A program made the position numbers and the translations under genes. A stretch of 64,000 nt of DNA from Bacteroidales bacterium (GTDB lineage Bacteria; Bacteroidota; Bacteroidia; Bacteroidales; UBA1715): positions 1-64,000 of the forward strand of contig JAITUU010000029.1 in the NCBI GenBank assembly GCA_031286165.1, in the 5' to 3' direction. Shown piece after piece: positions 17,589-24,787 of the stretch; the stretch's first letter is position 1; the number at the start of each line of letters is the position of its first letter. Below the pieces are notes generated by a model. That model was not told where the DNA came from. It was given only the letters and a program-made list of their open reading frames with translations, and ran no database searches.

Positions 17589-18588
17589 GTAGCACCTCCA
17601 CTTTGTATGTTTTTTCTTTCAAATAATTGAGCACTTGTTCTGCTTCGGCGTGTTCGCCCACTATTTGCACCACCAGCACTCCAAAGGGTTTTCCGCCAAT
17701 GTATTCTATCTTTCCGTGCAGTATATTCAGGTCTATATTAAATTTTTGCACTGTTTCCGAAATAATTGCATGTTCGGCATGGTCGCCGTTATACACAATT
17801 TTCACTAAGGGATTTTTGCAATTTTCTACAATGCGCGTGGGCAAATCGAGATTCAGTGTGCGATTGACAAGCGATTGGGTAAACGGATGTAGCGGTGAAG
17901 CAAACACCGAAAACACATCGCCCAATTCGAGCAATTCTCCTCCGCTCATTACCGCTACGCGATTGGCTATTTTTTTCACCACCTCCATTTCGTGGGTTAT
18001 GAGCACTATGGTAATTCCCAACCGGCGATTGATTTCTTGCAAAAGAGCGAGAATAGAATCGGTAGTTTCGAGGTCGAGAGCCGAAGTTGCTTCGTCGCAC
18101 AGCAGGATTTGCGGATTGTTCACTATGCCGCGAGCAATTCCCACCCGCTGTTTTTGTCCGCCACTCAGTGTGGAAGGATACACCGAAGCCTTATCGGTAA
18201 GTCCTACCAATTCCAATGCTTCATACACACGAGTAGAGATTTCGGCACTGCTTTTTCCTGCCACTTTCATGGCAAATGCCACGTTTTCAAACACTGTTTT
18301 GGTATGAATCAAGTTAAACTGCTGAAAAATCATACCAATAGAAATGCGCAACGTGCGCAGCGCATCGCCTTGCAAATGAGTAACATCGTGCCCATCTATG
18401 AGCACTCGTCCGCTTGTGGGGCGTTGCAGTAAATTTATAGTACGGAGCAGGGTACTTTTCCCTGCTCCGCTGGTTCCCACTATACCAAATATTTCACCTT
18501 TCTCTATACGGAATGATACATTTTTTACCGCATCTACCGCGCTTTTTTTGTGCTGAAACCGAACACTAATGGTATCAAATTCTATCAT
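17581..18588 (-). CDS. metN: Methionine-type ABC importer, ATPase
   Basis: A 335-residue ATPase. Walker A GIVGTSGAGKSTLLRTINLL, Q-loop near GMIFQQFNL, signature LSGGQKQRVGIARGI, Walker B LLCDEATSALDLET and the switch His in ITHEMEV are all intact. The C-terminal NIL domain (about 260-335; the region ending YIGGKPFGVLVVQIVG) is the regulatory site through which methionine inhibits transport in E. coli MetN, so allosteric control by the substrate is likely. It starts 35 bases after metQ. Confidence 0.96.
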   Translation of the reverse strand: MIEFDTISVRFQHKKSAVDAVKNVSFRIEKGEIFGIVGTSGAGKSTLLRTINLLQRPTSGRVLIDGHDVTHLQGDALRTLRISIGMIFQQFNLIHTKTVFENVAFAMKVAGKSSAEISTRVYEALELVGLTDKASVYPSTLSGGQKQRVGIARGIVNNPQILLCDEATSALDLETTDSILALLQEINRRLGITIVLITHEMEVVKKIANRVAVMSGGELLELGDVFSVFASPLHPFTQSLVNRTLNLDLPTRIVENCKNPLVKIVYNGDHAEHAIISETVQKFNIDLNILHGKIEYIGGKPFGVLVVQIVGEHAEAEQVLNYLKEKTYKVEVLHG

Positions 18589-18623
18589 TGCAGTAAAATA
18601 TTCGGATTAAAAAAATACTTATA

Positions 18624-19502
18624 CTATTTGTTTTGAATACCCCATTTTTCTACATACCACTGCGGACGTTGAAAACTTGCGTAGTCGTATTGCGGATTTT
18701 CCACCACATTGCGAAATTGCTCCGATTGTATGATTTCTTTCACATCGGCAACCCATTGTTTGTCTAAATCGGCAGTACGCACGGCTACAATGTTTTCCGT
18801 TTCGGGCACAAGGTGCTCGTTGGCTATGGCGGTAGAGAGTTTAATGCCGGCAGAAATGGCGTAGTTTCCGCTGATAACTGCCAGAGCCGTACCGTCCAGC
18901 GCACGCGGAAGTTGCGCTGCATCTATCGGTTGAATTTTGAGTTTAAACGGATTTTGTGCAATATCCTTTTCGGTTGCTTGCGTAGGCTCCACGCCTTCTT
19001 TGAGCGTTATCAACCCCAGATTTTGCAGAAAAATCAACGCTCGCGCCAAGTTAGTCGGGTCGTTGGGCAGGGCAAGTGCGGTTCCGGTCTTCTCCGCAGC
19101 CAATTCCGTTTTCAGTTCGCTTATATTCGTTGCTTTCAGCGTGTGCGAATATAATCCGAGCGAAGCCGTAGGGATAGAAATCACCGGAGAGAGGTCGAAA
19201 CCTTTGTCGGCAGCGAATTTTTTCAAATAGCGCGTGTGCTGAAAGATGTTGGCATCAATTTCATTGTTGGCAAGCGCAATGTTTGGCGTAACCCAATCGG
19301 TCAGTTCCACTATTTTTATGGTGTAGCCTTTTGCCTCCAATTCGGGCTGAATAGCGGTTTTGAATAAATCGGAATACGGACCAGGTGCAAAGCCGAAGGT
19401 CAAGGTTTGTTTTTCTTCTGCTTTTTTACTTGTTTGCGAGCACGAAAACATTCCGAATGTCAAAAGTGCTACGACTACTGAGAATAAACTAATTTTTTTC
19501 AT
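18624..19502 (-). CDS. metQ: Methionine-type substrate-binding lipoprotein (NlpA family)
   Basis: A 292-residue periplasmic binding lipoprotein. The signal ends in a lipobox (GMFSC, Cys21). The NlpA-family body shows TLTFGFAPGPYSDLFKTAI, LADWVTP-like ELTDWVTPNIALANNEIDA, NIFQHTRYLKKFAADKG, and the characteristic ALPNDPTNLARALIFLQNLG. In known MetQ proteins these regions surround the methionine side chain. It follows the porin by 44 bases, so outer-membrane entry and periplasmic capture are encoded together. Confidence 0.94.
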   Translation of the reverse strand: MKKISLFSVVVALLTFGMFSCSQTSKKAEEKQTLTFGFAPGPYSDLFKTAIQPELEAKGYTIKIVELTDWVTPNIALANNEIDANIFQHTRYLKKFAADKGFDLSPVISIPTASLGLYSHTLKATNISELKTELAAEKTGTALALPNDPTNLARALIFLQNLGLITLKEGVEPTQATEKDIAQNPFKLKIQPIDAAQLPRALDGTALAVISGNYAISAGIKLSTAIANEHLVPETENIVAVRTADLDKQWVADVKEIIQSEQFRNVVENPQYDYASFQRPQWYVEKWGIQNK

Positions 19503-19546
19503 ATTGTTTAAATATTACATGATTTGTTACTATTTGTTTTTTGTAT

Positions 19547-20857
19547 TTAGAAATAGAATGTGGTTGCAAGAATACCTCTCACGCCCGATGTTTCTTTGGC
19601 GTCTTTCACCTTGCCTTTATCAGCATAATCAACTGTGCCGTAGGCTGCTACGTTGTAATCAACTTCTGCTTGAAAAGCCCATTGTTTATACACATATTTG
19701 AGCGAAGGCGAAATGCGGTACAAGTGGTCAATATTCTGCCAGCGACCGAAGAAATTGCTGCCGCCTGCCAAAATATTGTTGCTAAACCCTAAATTCTTTT
19801 GATAGCCGCCGAATAATCCTACTACCCATGTTTTTCCGTAGGTGGCATGAATCCAATACGAACTTGTGGTAGAAGCCGAGTATTCTTTTGCGCCGGTAGC
19901 GGGGTCTATTTCGGTAACTGCATAACCGCCTTGTTGGAATAGTTCGCTCAAATTTTGTCCGTAAATTGCACTTGCTATTACATTGAATAGGTCTTTTTTA
20001 TAGGTAGCATAGGCTCCAAGTGCATAGGAAGGGAGGGTTACATCGGTAGAGAATTTCTCGCCGGCAGCATTGCTTGTGTAGGTTGCAGGGCGCACTACCT
20101 TATATTCCGAAAGTGCTCCGGCTGAAAACGAAGGAGTTTTGTAATGCACTTGCAAGTGAAAATCGGGAATAGGATTGGAGCGAATGTCGGCACTTTGACT
20201 TGGGTCTAAGGTTGTTTTGTGCTCGGTTTGAAACACGCCGGCAGCCACTACGCTAAGTTTTTCCGTTGGTTTGTAGGTTACACGAATTTGGTCGCCGCGC
20301 CCAAACGGACGGTAGGGGATACCGGTGTGCAATCCGGCAACCGCAGGGAACGGTGTTTCTGCAAGTGGATTCCACGTTTTCCCTATCAACACATCGGCTT
20401 TTTGCCAACTCAATTTTGCCCACGCATGGCGCAAACGCACATTTACCGTATTGCCGCCCGAAAAATCAAATTCAAAGAAAGCACTTGATTTTGCCCCCAA
20501 AAAATCGGGACCGGTGAAGAGTGAATTGAAACGAGTTGCTTGCGTTGATAGATTTTGACGCACTACTTTGTTGAGGTCGTGTCCATTGGCATCGAGCAGC
20601 GGTGCTTCGGGAAAAAATCCGAACAGGTCATCTACCGCACCCACAATTTCGCGATTGTCGATGTAGTATTCGGCACGAACAAATCCGCCGAATTTTGCTG
20701 AAATATTGTTGCCAAGTTTTACCGCAGGCACAAGGTCTTGGGCAGTAGCCGGAGCCTGTTCTTGGGTGGAAGGTTGTGTTGGCGGCGTGGGCGTTTGCGC
20801 CTGTACCGCCGCGCTGCTTAGTGCAGCACATACAAGAAATATAGAAATTTTCTTCAT
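19547..20857 (-). CDS. Outer-membrane beta-barrel porin
   Basis: A 436-residue exported protein: signal peptide (cleavage after AVQAQ), a Pro/Thr/Gln-rich linker (about 22-45), then alternating amphipathic strands from NISAKFGGFVRAEYYIDNRE to the end, closing with the aromatic C-terminus ILATTFYF typical of outer-membrane barrels. The internal WAKLSWQKADVLIGKTWNPL resembles the DcaP/alginate-type trimeric porins. It heads the ten-gene run and is followed immediately by metQ, which suggests a dedicated outer-membrane route for the substrate of the importer. An unusually long (about 200-base), structured leader precedes it. Confidence 0.85.
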   Translation of the reverse strand: MKKISIFLVCAALSSAAVQAQTPTPPTQPSTQEQAPATAQDLVPAVKLGNNISAKFGGFVRAEYYIDNREIVGAVDDLFGFFPEAPLLDANGHDLNKVVRQNLSTQATRFNSLFTGPDFLGAKSSAFFEFDFSGGNTVNVRLRHAWAKLSWQKADVLIGKTWNPLAETPFPAVAGLHTGIPYRPFGRGDQIRVTYKPTEKLSVVAAGVFQTEHKTTLDPSQSADIRSNPIPDFHLQVHYKTPSFSAGALSEYKVVRPATYTSNAAGEKFSTDVTLPSYALGAYATYKKDLFNVIASAIYGQNLSELFQQGGYAVTEIDPATGAKEYSASTTSSYWIHATYGKTWVVGLFGGYQKNLGFSNNILAGGSNFFGRWQNIDHLYRISPSLKYVYKQWAFQAEVDYNVAAYGTVDYADKGKVKDAKETSGVRGILATTFYF

Positions 20858-21057
20858 ACTATTACATTTTTAAAAAGTGATTAAATACCTATAAACTCTC
20901 TTTCGATGAACGCTATGCACAAGAAGAGTTTACAATACAGTGTGTGCAATCCGGAACAATTTTTCCGGCAAAACTATTTCTCAGCGGGCGAAGCCGCACA
21001 TTTGAAAATGGGGGTAAATATTCTGTTTCATACTTGTGTTTTTTTTATGTGTTTTTG
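20858..21057 (-). promoter_or_regulatory. Long structured 5' leader of the porin/met/por run
   Basis: About 200 bases lie between the inferred transcription start (near 21058) and the porin ATG with no gene. It can form at least three local hairpins: GCGG/CCGC (20984-20997), CCGGAA/TTCCGG (20951-20968) and AAACTCT/AGAGTTT (20893-20931). I see no SAM-I, SAM-II or T-box core sequence. It may be an untyped regulatory RNA or a translational control region. Confidence 0.4.
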
Positions 21058-21064
21058 TATGGAA

Positions 21065-21110
21065 CAAATATAGGTGCACCACATTGCTGTAAAATACCAC
21101 AATAAGGGTA
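21065..21110 (-). promoter_or_regulatory. Promoter of the porin/met/por run with TACC-N8-GGTA inverted repeat
   Basis: Leftward -7 box TATATTTG (21072-21065), a TTTT at the -33 position, and TACC-N8-GGTA at 21095-21110 just upstream. The same arrangement and much of the same sequence is present at 13760-13807. Confidence 0.65.
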
Positions 21111-21126
21111 GATTTGAAAAGTCCAC

Positions 21127-21162
21127 AAAAAAACCCTCATAGTAGCAACTATAAGGGTTTTC
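21127..21162 (-). terminator. Rho-independent terminator
   Basis: The arms AAAACCCT-ATAGT and ACTAT-AGGGTTTT pair with one mismatch around a 4-base loop, followed leftward by seven T residues. It lies 20 bases past the broken small gene and insulates it from the porin promoter. Confidence 0.85.
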
Positions 21163-21182
21163 TGTGTTTATTTTTTCAATCG

Positions 21183-21404
21183 TTAGTTCTCATCATCATA
21201 GCAATCGCCGCCCGAAGATGCTCCTAAAATGCTTCCAATCACACGAATTTCTGTTCGGCGGGCTTTGCAAGCGTTGCACGTTTCAGCACTACCACCCGGA
21301 GAGTAGTCATATTCCCAACGGCATCATAAAAAAAAGATTTATGAAAAAACAGCATGAGCAATTAAACACAATAAGGCTATTGTGAAAAGTAGTGCTTTTT
21401 GCAT
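21183..21404 (-). pseudogene. Remnant of a small secreted cysteine-containing peptide gene
   Basis: ATG at 21404 begins a clean signal-peptide-like stretch (MQKALLFTIALLCLIAHAVF) that meets TAA, then TGA seven codons' space later. The same frame continues as CRWEYDYSPGGSAETCNACK and on to GGDCYDDEN before a final stop at 21185-21183, close to a terminator. The break surrounds a run of eight T residues. Signal sequence, in-frame continuation and terminator suggest one 70-odd-codon gene that has been damaged. Alternatives are a sequencing error at the T run or two chance frames. No family recognised. Confidence 0.4.
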
Positions 21405-21484
21405 GATACTTGGGTTTTACTTGGTTTGCTGAATATGCGAGTATAGAAAAAAATAATACGAATAAATGAAAAACCTGCGATTTT

Positions 21485-22081
21485 TTACTTATGGCGTTTT
21501 TCGAGCACTGCAATCACATCGTTGAGCGAATATCCTTTGTGTACCAAAAGCACCAAATAGTGATACATAAGGTCGGCGGCTTCGCCCAAAAACAGTTCTT
21601 CGTTGTTGTCTTTTGCCTCTATTACCAACTCCACAGCCTCTTCACCCACTTTTTGCGCAATTTTATTCACGCCTTTGCTGAATAGGCGGTTGGTATAAGA
21701 ACCCTCCACAGGATTGAGTTTTCGAGCGAGAATTACGTTTTCCAACTGTTGCAAAAAATCGCTTGCTGTGCTATTTTTTTCTTCAAAACACGTATCGCTA
21801 CCGGTGTGGCAGGTTGGTCCTTCGGGGCGGACTTTTATGAGTAGGGTATCGTGGTCGCAATCTTCGGCTATACTCACCACGTGCAAAAAATTTCCCGATG
21901 TTTCGCCTTTTGTCCACAGAGTTTGGCGCGTGCGGCTATAAAACGTTACTTTCTTCGTTGCTTTGGTTTTTTCAAATGCTTCTTCGTTCATAAAACCAAG
22001 CATAAGCACTTTTTGCGTGTGCGCATCTTGTACGATTGCGGGAAGTAATCCGTCTTGCGATTTCGAGAAATGTAAGGTCAT
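21485..22081 (-). CDS. hisIE: Bifunctional phosphoribosyl-AMP cyclohydrolase / phosphoribosyl-ATP pyrophosphatase
   Basis: A 198-residue fusion catalysing histidine steps 2 and 3. The N-terminal HisI domain (to about 105) shows KVTFYSRTRQTLWTKGETSG and the metal-binding CDHDTLLIKV and GPTCHTGSDTCF. The C-terminal HisE helical domain shows GSYTNRLFSKGVNKIAQKVG, EEAVELVIEAK and EAADLMYHYLVLL, the MazG-like Glu/Asp magnesium site. It is the only his gene in the window and follows queA by 48 bases on the same strand, so the histidine genes are probably scattered in this genome. Confidence 0.96.
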   Translation of the reverse strand: MTLHFSKSQDGLLPAIVQDAHTQKVLMLGFMNEEAFEKTKATKKVTFYSRTRQTLWTKGETSGNFLHVVSIAEDCDHDTLLIKVRPEGPTCHTGSDTCFEEKNSTASDFLQQLENVILARKLNPVEGSYTNRLFSKGVNKIAQKVGEEAVELVIEAKDNNEELFLGEAADLMYHYLVLLVHKGYSLNDVIAVLEKRHK

Positions 22082-22129
22082 AATTGTAAATTTTGCATTA
22101 TTTGAGGGCGCAAATATAGTACTTTTTTT

Positions 22130-23344
22130 TCAGTAATCACTGAATAATAGCGAACTATCGCCATAACTCAAAAAACGATACTCGTGCGCAAGTGCGTGGT
22201 TGTAAATTTCCTTCCACCGTTCGCCCACAAACGCTGAAATAAGCAGTAAGAGCGTGCTTTGCGGTTGGTGAAAATTGGTAAACAGCGCATTTATTACGCG
22301 AAATGTGTAGGTGGGCACTATCATAATTTGAGTAAAAAATCGTAATTCATTCACTTTATGCGCCGTGCAATATTCCAGCAATGCGGTCATAGATTCCTGC
22401 AAAGAAACATTCTGCGGCAGCGAATACGCCTCCCACTGTGTAAGTTCTTCGATACTCGTTTCGGGATTTTGACAGAGTTTCACACCCAACCAATACACAC
22501 TTTCCATAGTGCGTACCGAAGTTGTGCCCACCGCCACTCGTGCGCCGGCATGTGCGGCAATGGTTTCCACCAGCGAACGCTGCACTATGCAGTATTCGTG
22601 GTGCATGGTGTGGTTAGTGTAGAGTTCTGCTTTCACCGGTTTAAACGTGCCCGCGCCCACATGCAAGGTTACTTCGGCAGTGCGAATATGTTTTTTGCGA
22701 AGTTTTTCAAATACCGCCGGAGTAAAATGCAGCCCGGCAGTGGGTGCCGCCACCGAACCTTCGTGTTTGGCGTATGTGGTTTGATATTGCTGAGCATCGC
22801 TTTCTTCGGAATTTCTATGTAAGTAAGGCGGAATAGGAATTTTTCCTATCGTTTCCAGCACTTCGCTAAATGAAATAGGTGCACTCCACGAAAAACGAAT
22901 GTGAAAACCGGTATCATTGACTGCAAGTTTTTTTGCAGAAAATTGCACAAATTTTCCCTGTATTTCACAGTCGAGACACAGAATTTCGTCCTTCCACTTT
23001 TTAGCATTGCCCACTATACACTGCCATTCGCAAGTATTCTGCGCAGCAAAATTTTCCTCATAATTTGTAGGTGCAAGCGGTTCTAAGCAAAAAATTTCAA
23101 TCTGTGCACCGGTACTTTTGTGCATCACTATGCGTGCATGAATCACGCGGGTATTATTGAAAATCATGAGTGCGCCTTCGGGCACAAATTCGGCACAATC
23201 ACAAAACTGCGCATCGGTAATTTTGCCCGCTTTATACACCAGCAATTTCGACATATCGCGCTGCGCGAGTGGATAGTGCGCAATTTTTTCATCGGGCAAC
23301 GAGTAATTATACTGCGAAATTTGGTGCTCTTCGTTTGTAGGCAT
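22130..23344 (-). CDS. queA: tRNA preQ1(34) S-adenosylmethionine ribosyltransferase-isomerase
   Basis: About 404 residues. It moves the ribosyl part of S-adenosylmethionine onto preQ1 in the tRNA wobble position, making epoxyqueuosine. Seen: YSLPDEKIAHYPLAQRDMSK (the family's LPxELIAxxP opening), LMIFNNTRVIHARI, the GSVAAPTAGLHFT active-site loop, LHVGAGTFKPVK, VAVGTTSVRTMES and NFHQPQSTLLLLISAF. The start MPTNEEHQ is preferred; an ATG seven codons upstream (23365) is possible. An internal insertion (about residues 85-130) makes it longer than the usual 340-350 residues. It sits 37 bases after the Mur ligase. Confidence 0.94.
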   Translation of the reverse strand: MPTNEEHQISQYNYSLPDEKIAHYPLAQRDMSKLLVYKAGKITDAQFCDCAEFVPEGALMIFNNTRVIHARIVMHKSTGAQIEIFCLEPLAPTNYEENFAAQNTCEWQCIVGNAKKWKDEILCLDCEIQGKFVQFSAKKLAVNDTGFHIRFSWSAPISFSEVLETIGKIPIPPYLHRNSEESDAQQYQTTYAKHEGSVAAPTAGLHFTPAVFEKLRKKHIRTAEVTLHVGAGTFKPVKAELYTNHTMHHEYCIVQRSLVETIAAHAGARVAVGTTSVRTMESVYWLGVKLCQNPETSIEELTQWEAYSLPQNVSLQESMTALLEYCTAHKVNELRFFTQIMIVPTYTFRVINALFTNFHQPQSTLLLLISAFVGERWKEIYNHALAHEYRFLSYGDSSLLFSDY

Positions 23345-23381
23345 AGATTTTATAAAAATTTTCAATCATTCAAAAAGCAAG

Positions 23382-24764
23382 CTACGCACCCACTGCCCTC
23401 AACACAGCTTTCGCAAAATCATCGAGTTTGGGGTCGCGGGCACCCATAGTGAGTATGGCGCAATTATTGCTTGCTTGTGTGCGAATTTCCTGCAAACTTT
23501 CTTCTTTGGTGCCGCTGAAAATTGCTTGTTTCCCTTGTTTTGCAATGGCATCGCTCACAATTCGCGGCGAAATATTCATATCCACCGTACCACCGGCATA
23601 ATACACATTGCCTATCAAAAACACATCGTTCGGGCGCAGTGCCTGCGCTACTTCGTGGCTCAATTCTTCGTGCATAAATCGCAAAGGACCAAATCCATGC
23701 GGTTGGAAATAGGCTATCAATCGCTCGGCGCAAGGCTGACAGGCGCGAATGGCAGCAGCAACTTCGGCGGGATTGTGCGCAAAATCGTCTATCACGGTAA
23801 TAGTTCGTTCCGAATTTGTACCTACTAATTGCGTGCGGCGGTAAATTCCTCGAAACGTTGCCAAACTTGCAATCGCTTGTTGTAAATCCACACCTACGGC
23901 GCGTGCTACGGCTATTGCCGCAAGTGCATTTTCCATATTATGCCGCCCTATGAGGGGCAGTGTACACGGAAACCCATTCACGGAAAACGAAATTTCAAAT
24001 CCTCGTTGCACAAAATTTTCACCGAAAATTCCCACATTGTTCAACGTAGTGCCAAAATCAAATTCTGTATTGTGCGAAAGTTCGCGCGTGCGGTCGTAAT
24101 CGTTATTTACAATAAATTGCGATTTTGTATGTTGCTTGAATATGGTGAATAATTGTATTAATTCATCAAATTCTTTGTGGTCGCGGTCTATATTGAGCAA
24201 TACGCTTATTTCGGGTTTGTAGTTCACTATCGAACCGTCTGATTCGTCTGCCTCTATTACGAGCCACTCGCCGCTGCCGCACCACGCATTGCCGGGCAAA
24301 GATTTTTCTTGCAAACTCGAAAGTCCCGCGCCGGTAATAAGCGAAGGTGCACGTCCGCAGGTTTCAAGTATATGGAAAATCATGGCGGTGGTGGTGCTTT
24401 TACCGCTTGTACCGCCTACGGCTATGGTTTTTATGCTATCGGAAATTGCTGCCAGCAGTTCCGAACGTTTCACTATGGGAATGTTCAGCGCGAGTGCTTT
24501 TTGGTATTCCACATTACTTTCTTCTATGGCGGTGGAAACAATTACTGCCTGCGTTTTCTCGCTGATTCCGCTGCCATCTTGAAAAAAACATTCTATTCCC
24601 TGCGCTTCAAATTGCGTTTGCAGCAACATTTTTTCCGTAGGCGAGAATAATCGGTCGGAACCCGACACACACTTGCCTACACCTTGCAAATACTGCGCTA
24701 TGGCACTCATGCCCGTTCCGGCTATGCCCACAAAAAAGAAGGTATTAAAATCGGTTAGTTGCAT
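23382..24764 (-). CDS. Mur ligase family protein, MurC/Mpl-like
   Basis: A 460-residue three-domain ATP-dependent amide ligase of the MurC group. The N-terminal Rossmann-like domain shows FFFVGIAGTGMSAIAQYLQG, the central ATPase domain IAVGGTSGKSTTTAMIFHIL and VIEADESDGSIVNYKPE, and the C-terminal domain IDDFAHNPAEVAAAI. Two catalytic-region motifs depart from the textbook: the P-loop is GTSGKST rather than GTHGKTT, and DDFAHNP replaces DDYAHHP. It could be the murein L-alanine-adding MurC, the recycling ligase Mpl, or a third paralogue. No other murein synthesis gene is beside it; the neighbours are metG and queA. Confidence 0.8.
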   Translation of the reverse strand: MQLTDFNTFFFVGIAGTGMSAIAQYLQGVGKCVSGSDRLFSPTEKMLLQTQFEAQGIECFFQDGSGISEKTQAVIVSTAIEESNVEYQKALALNIPIVKRSELLAAISDSIKTIAVGGTSGKSTTTAMIFHILETCGRAPSLITGAGLSSLQEKSLPGNAWCGSGEWLVIEADESDGSIVNYKPEISVLLNIDRDHKEFDELIQLFTIFKQHTKSQFIVNNDYDRTRELSHNTEFDFGTTLNNVGIFGENFVQRGFEISFSVNGFPCTLPLIGRHNMENALAAIAVARAVGVDLQQAIASLATFRGIYRRTQLVGTNSERTITVIDDFAHNPAEVAAAIRACQPCAERLIAYFQPHGFGPLRFMHEELSHEVAQALRPNDVFLIGNVYYAGGTVDMNISPRIVSDAIAKQGKQAIFSGTKEESLQEIRTQASNNCAILTMGARDPKLDDFAKAVLRAVGA

Positions 24765-24787
24765 TTTTTTCGTAATTTATCATTGAC

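Noticed and set aside
16923-19502. Calling the importer a proven methionine transporter
   Set aside because: The three proteins match MetQ/MetN/MetI, but NlpA-type systems vary in substrate and the neighbours are 2-oxoacid enzymes. The names describe the family, not the demonstrated substrate.
20858-21057. SAM riboswitch or T-box before the Met-type importer genes
   Set aside because: The conserved core strings and long closing stem of those elements are not present. Only generic hairpins can be drawn, so it is reported as an untyped leader.
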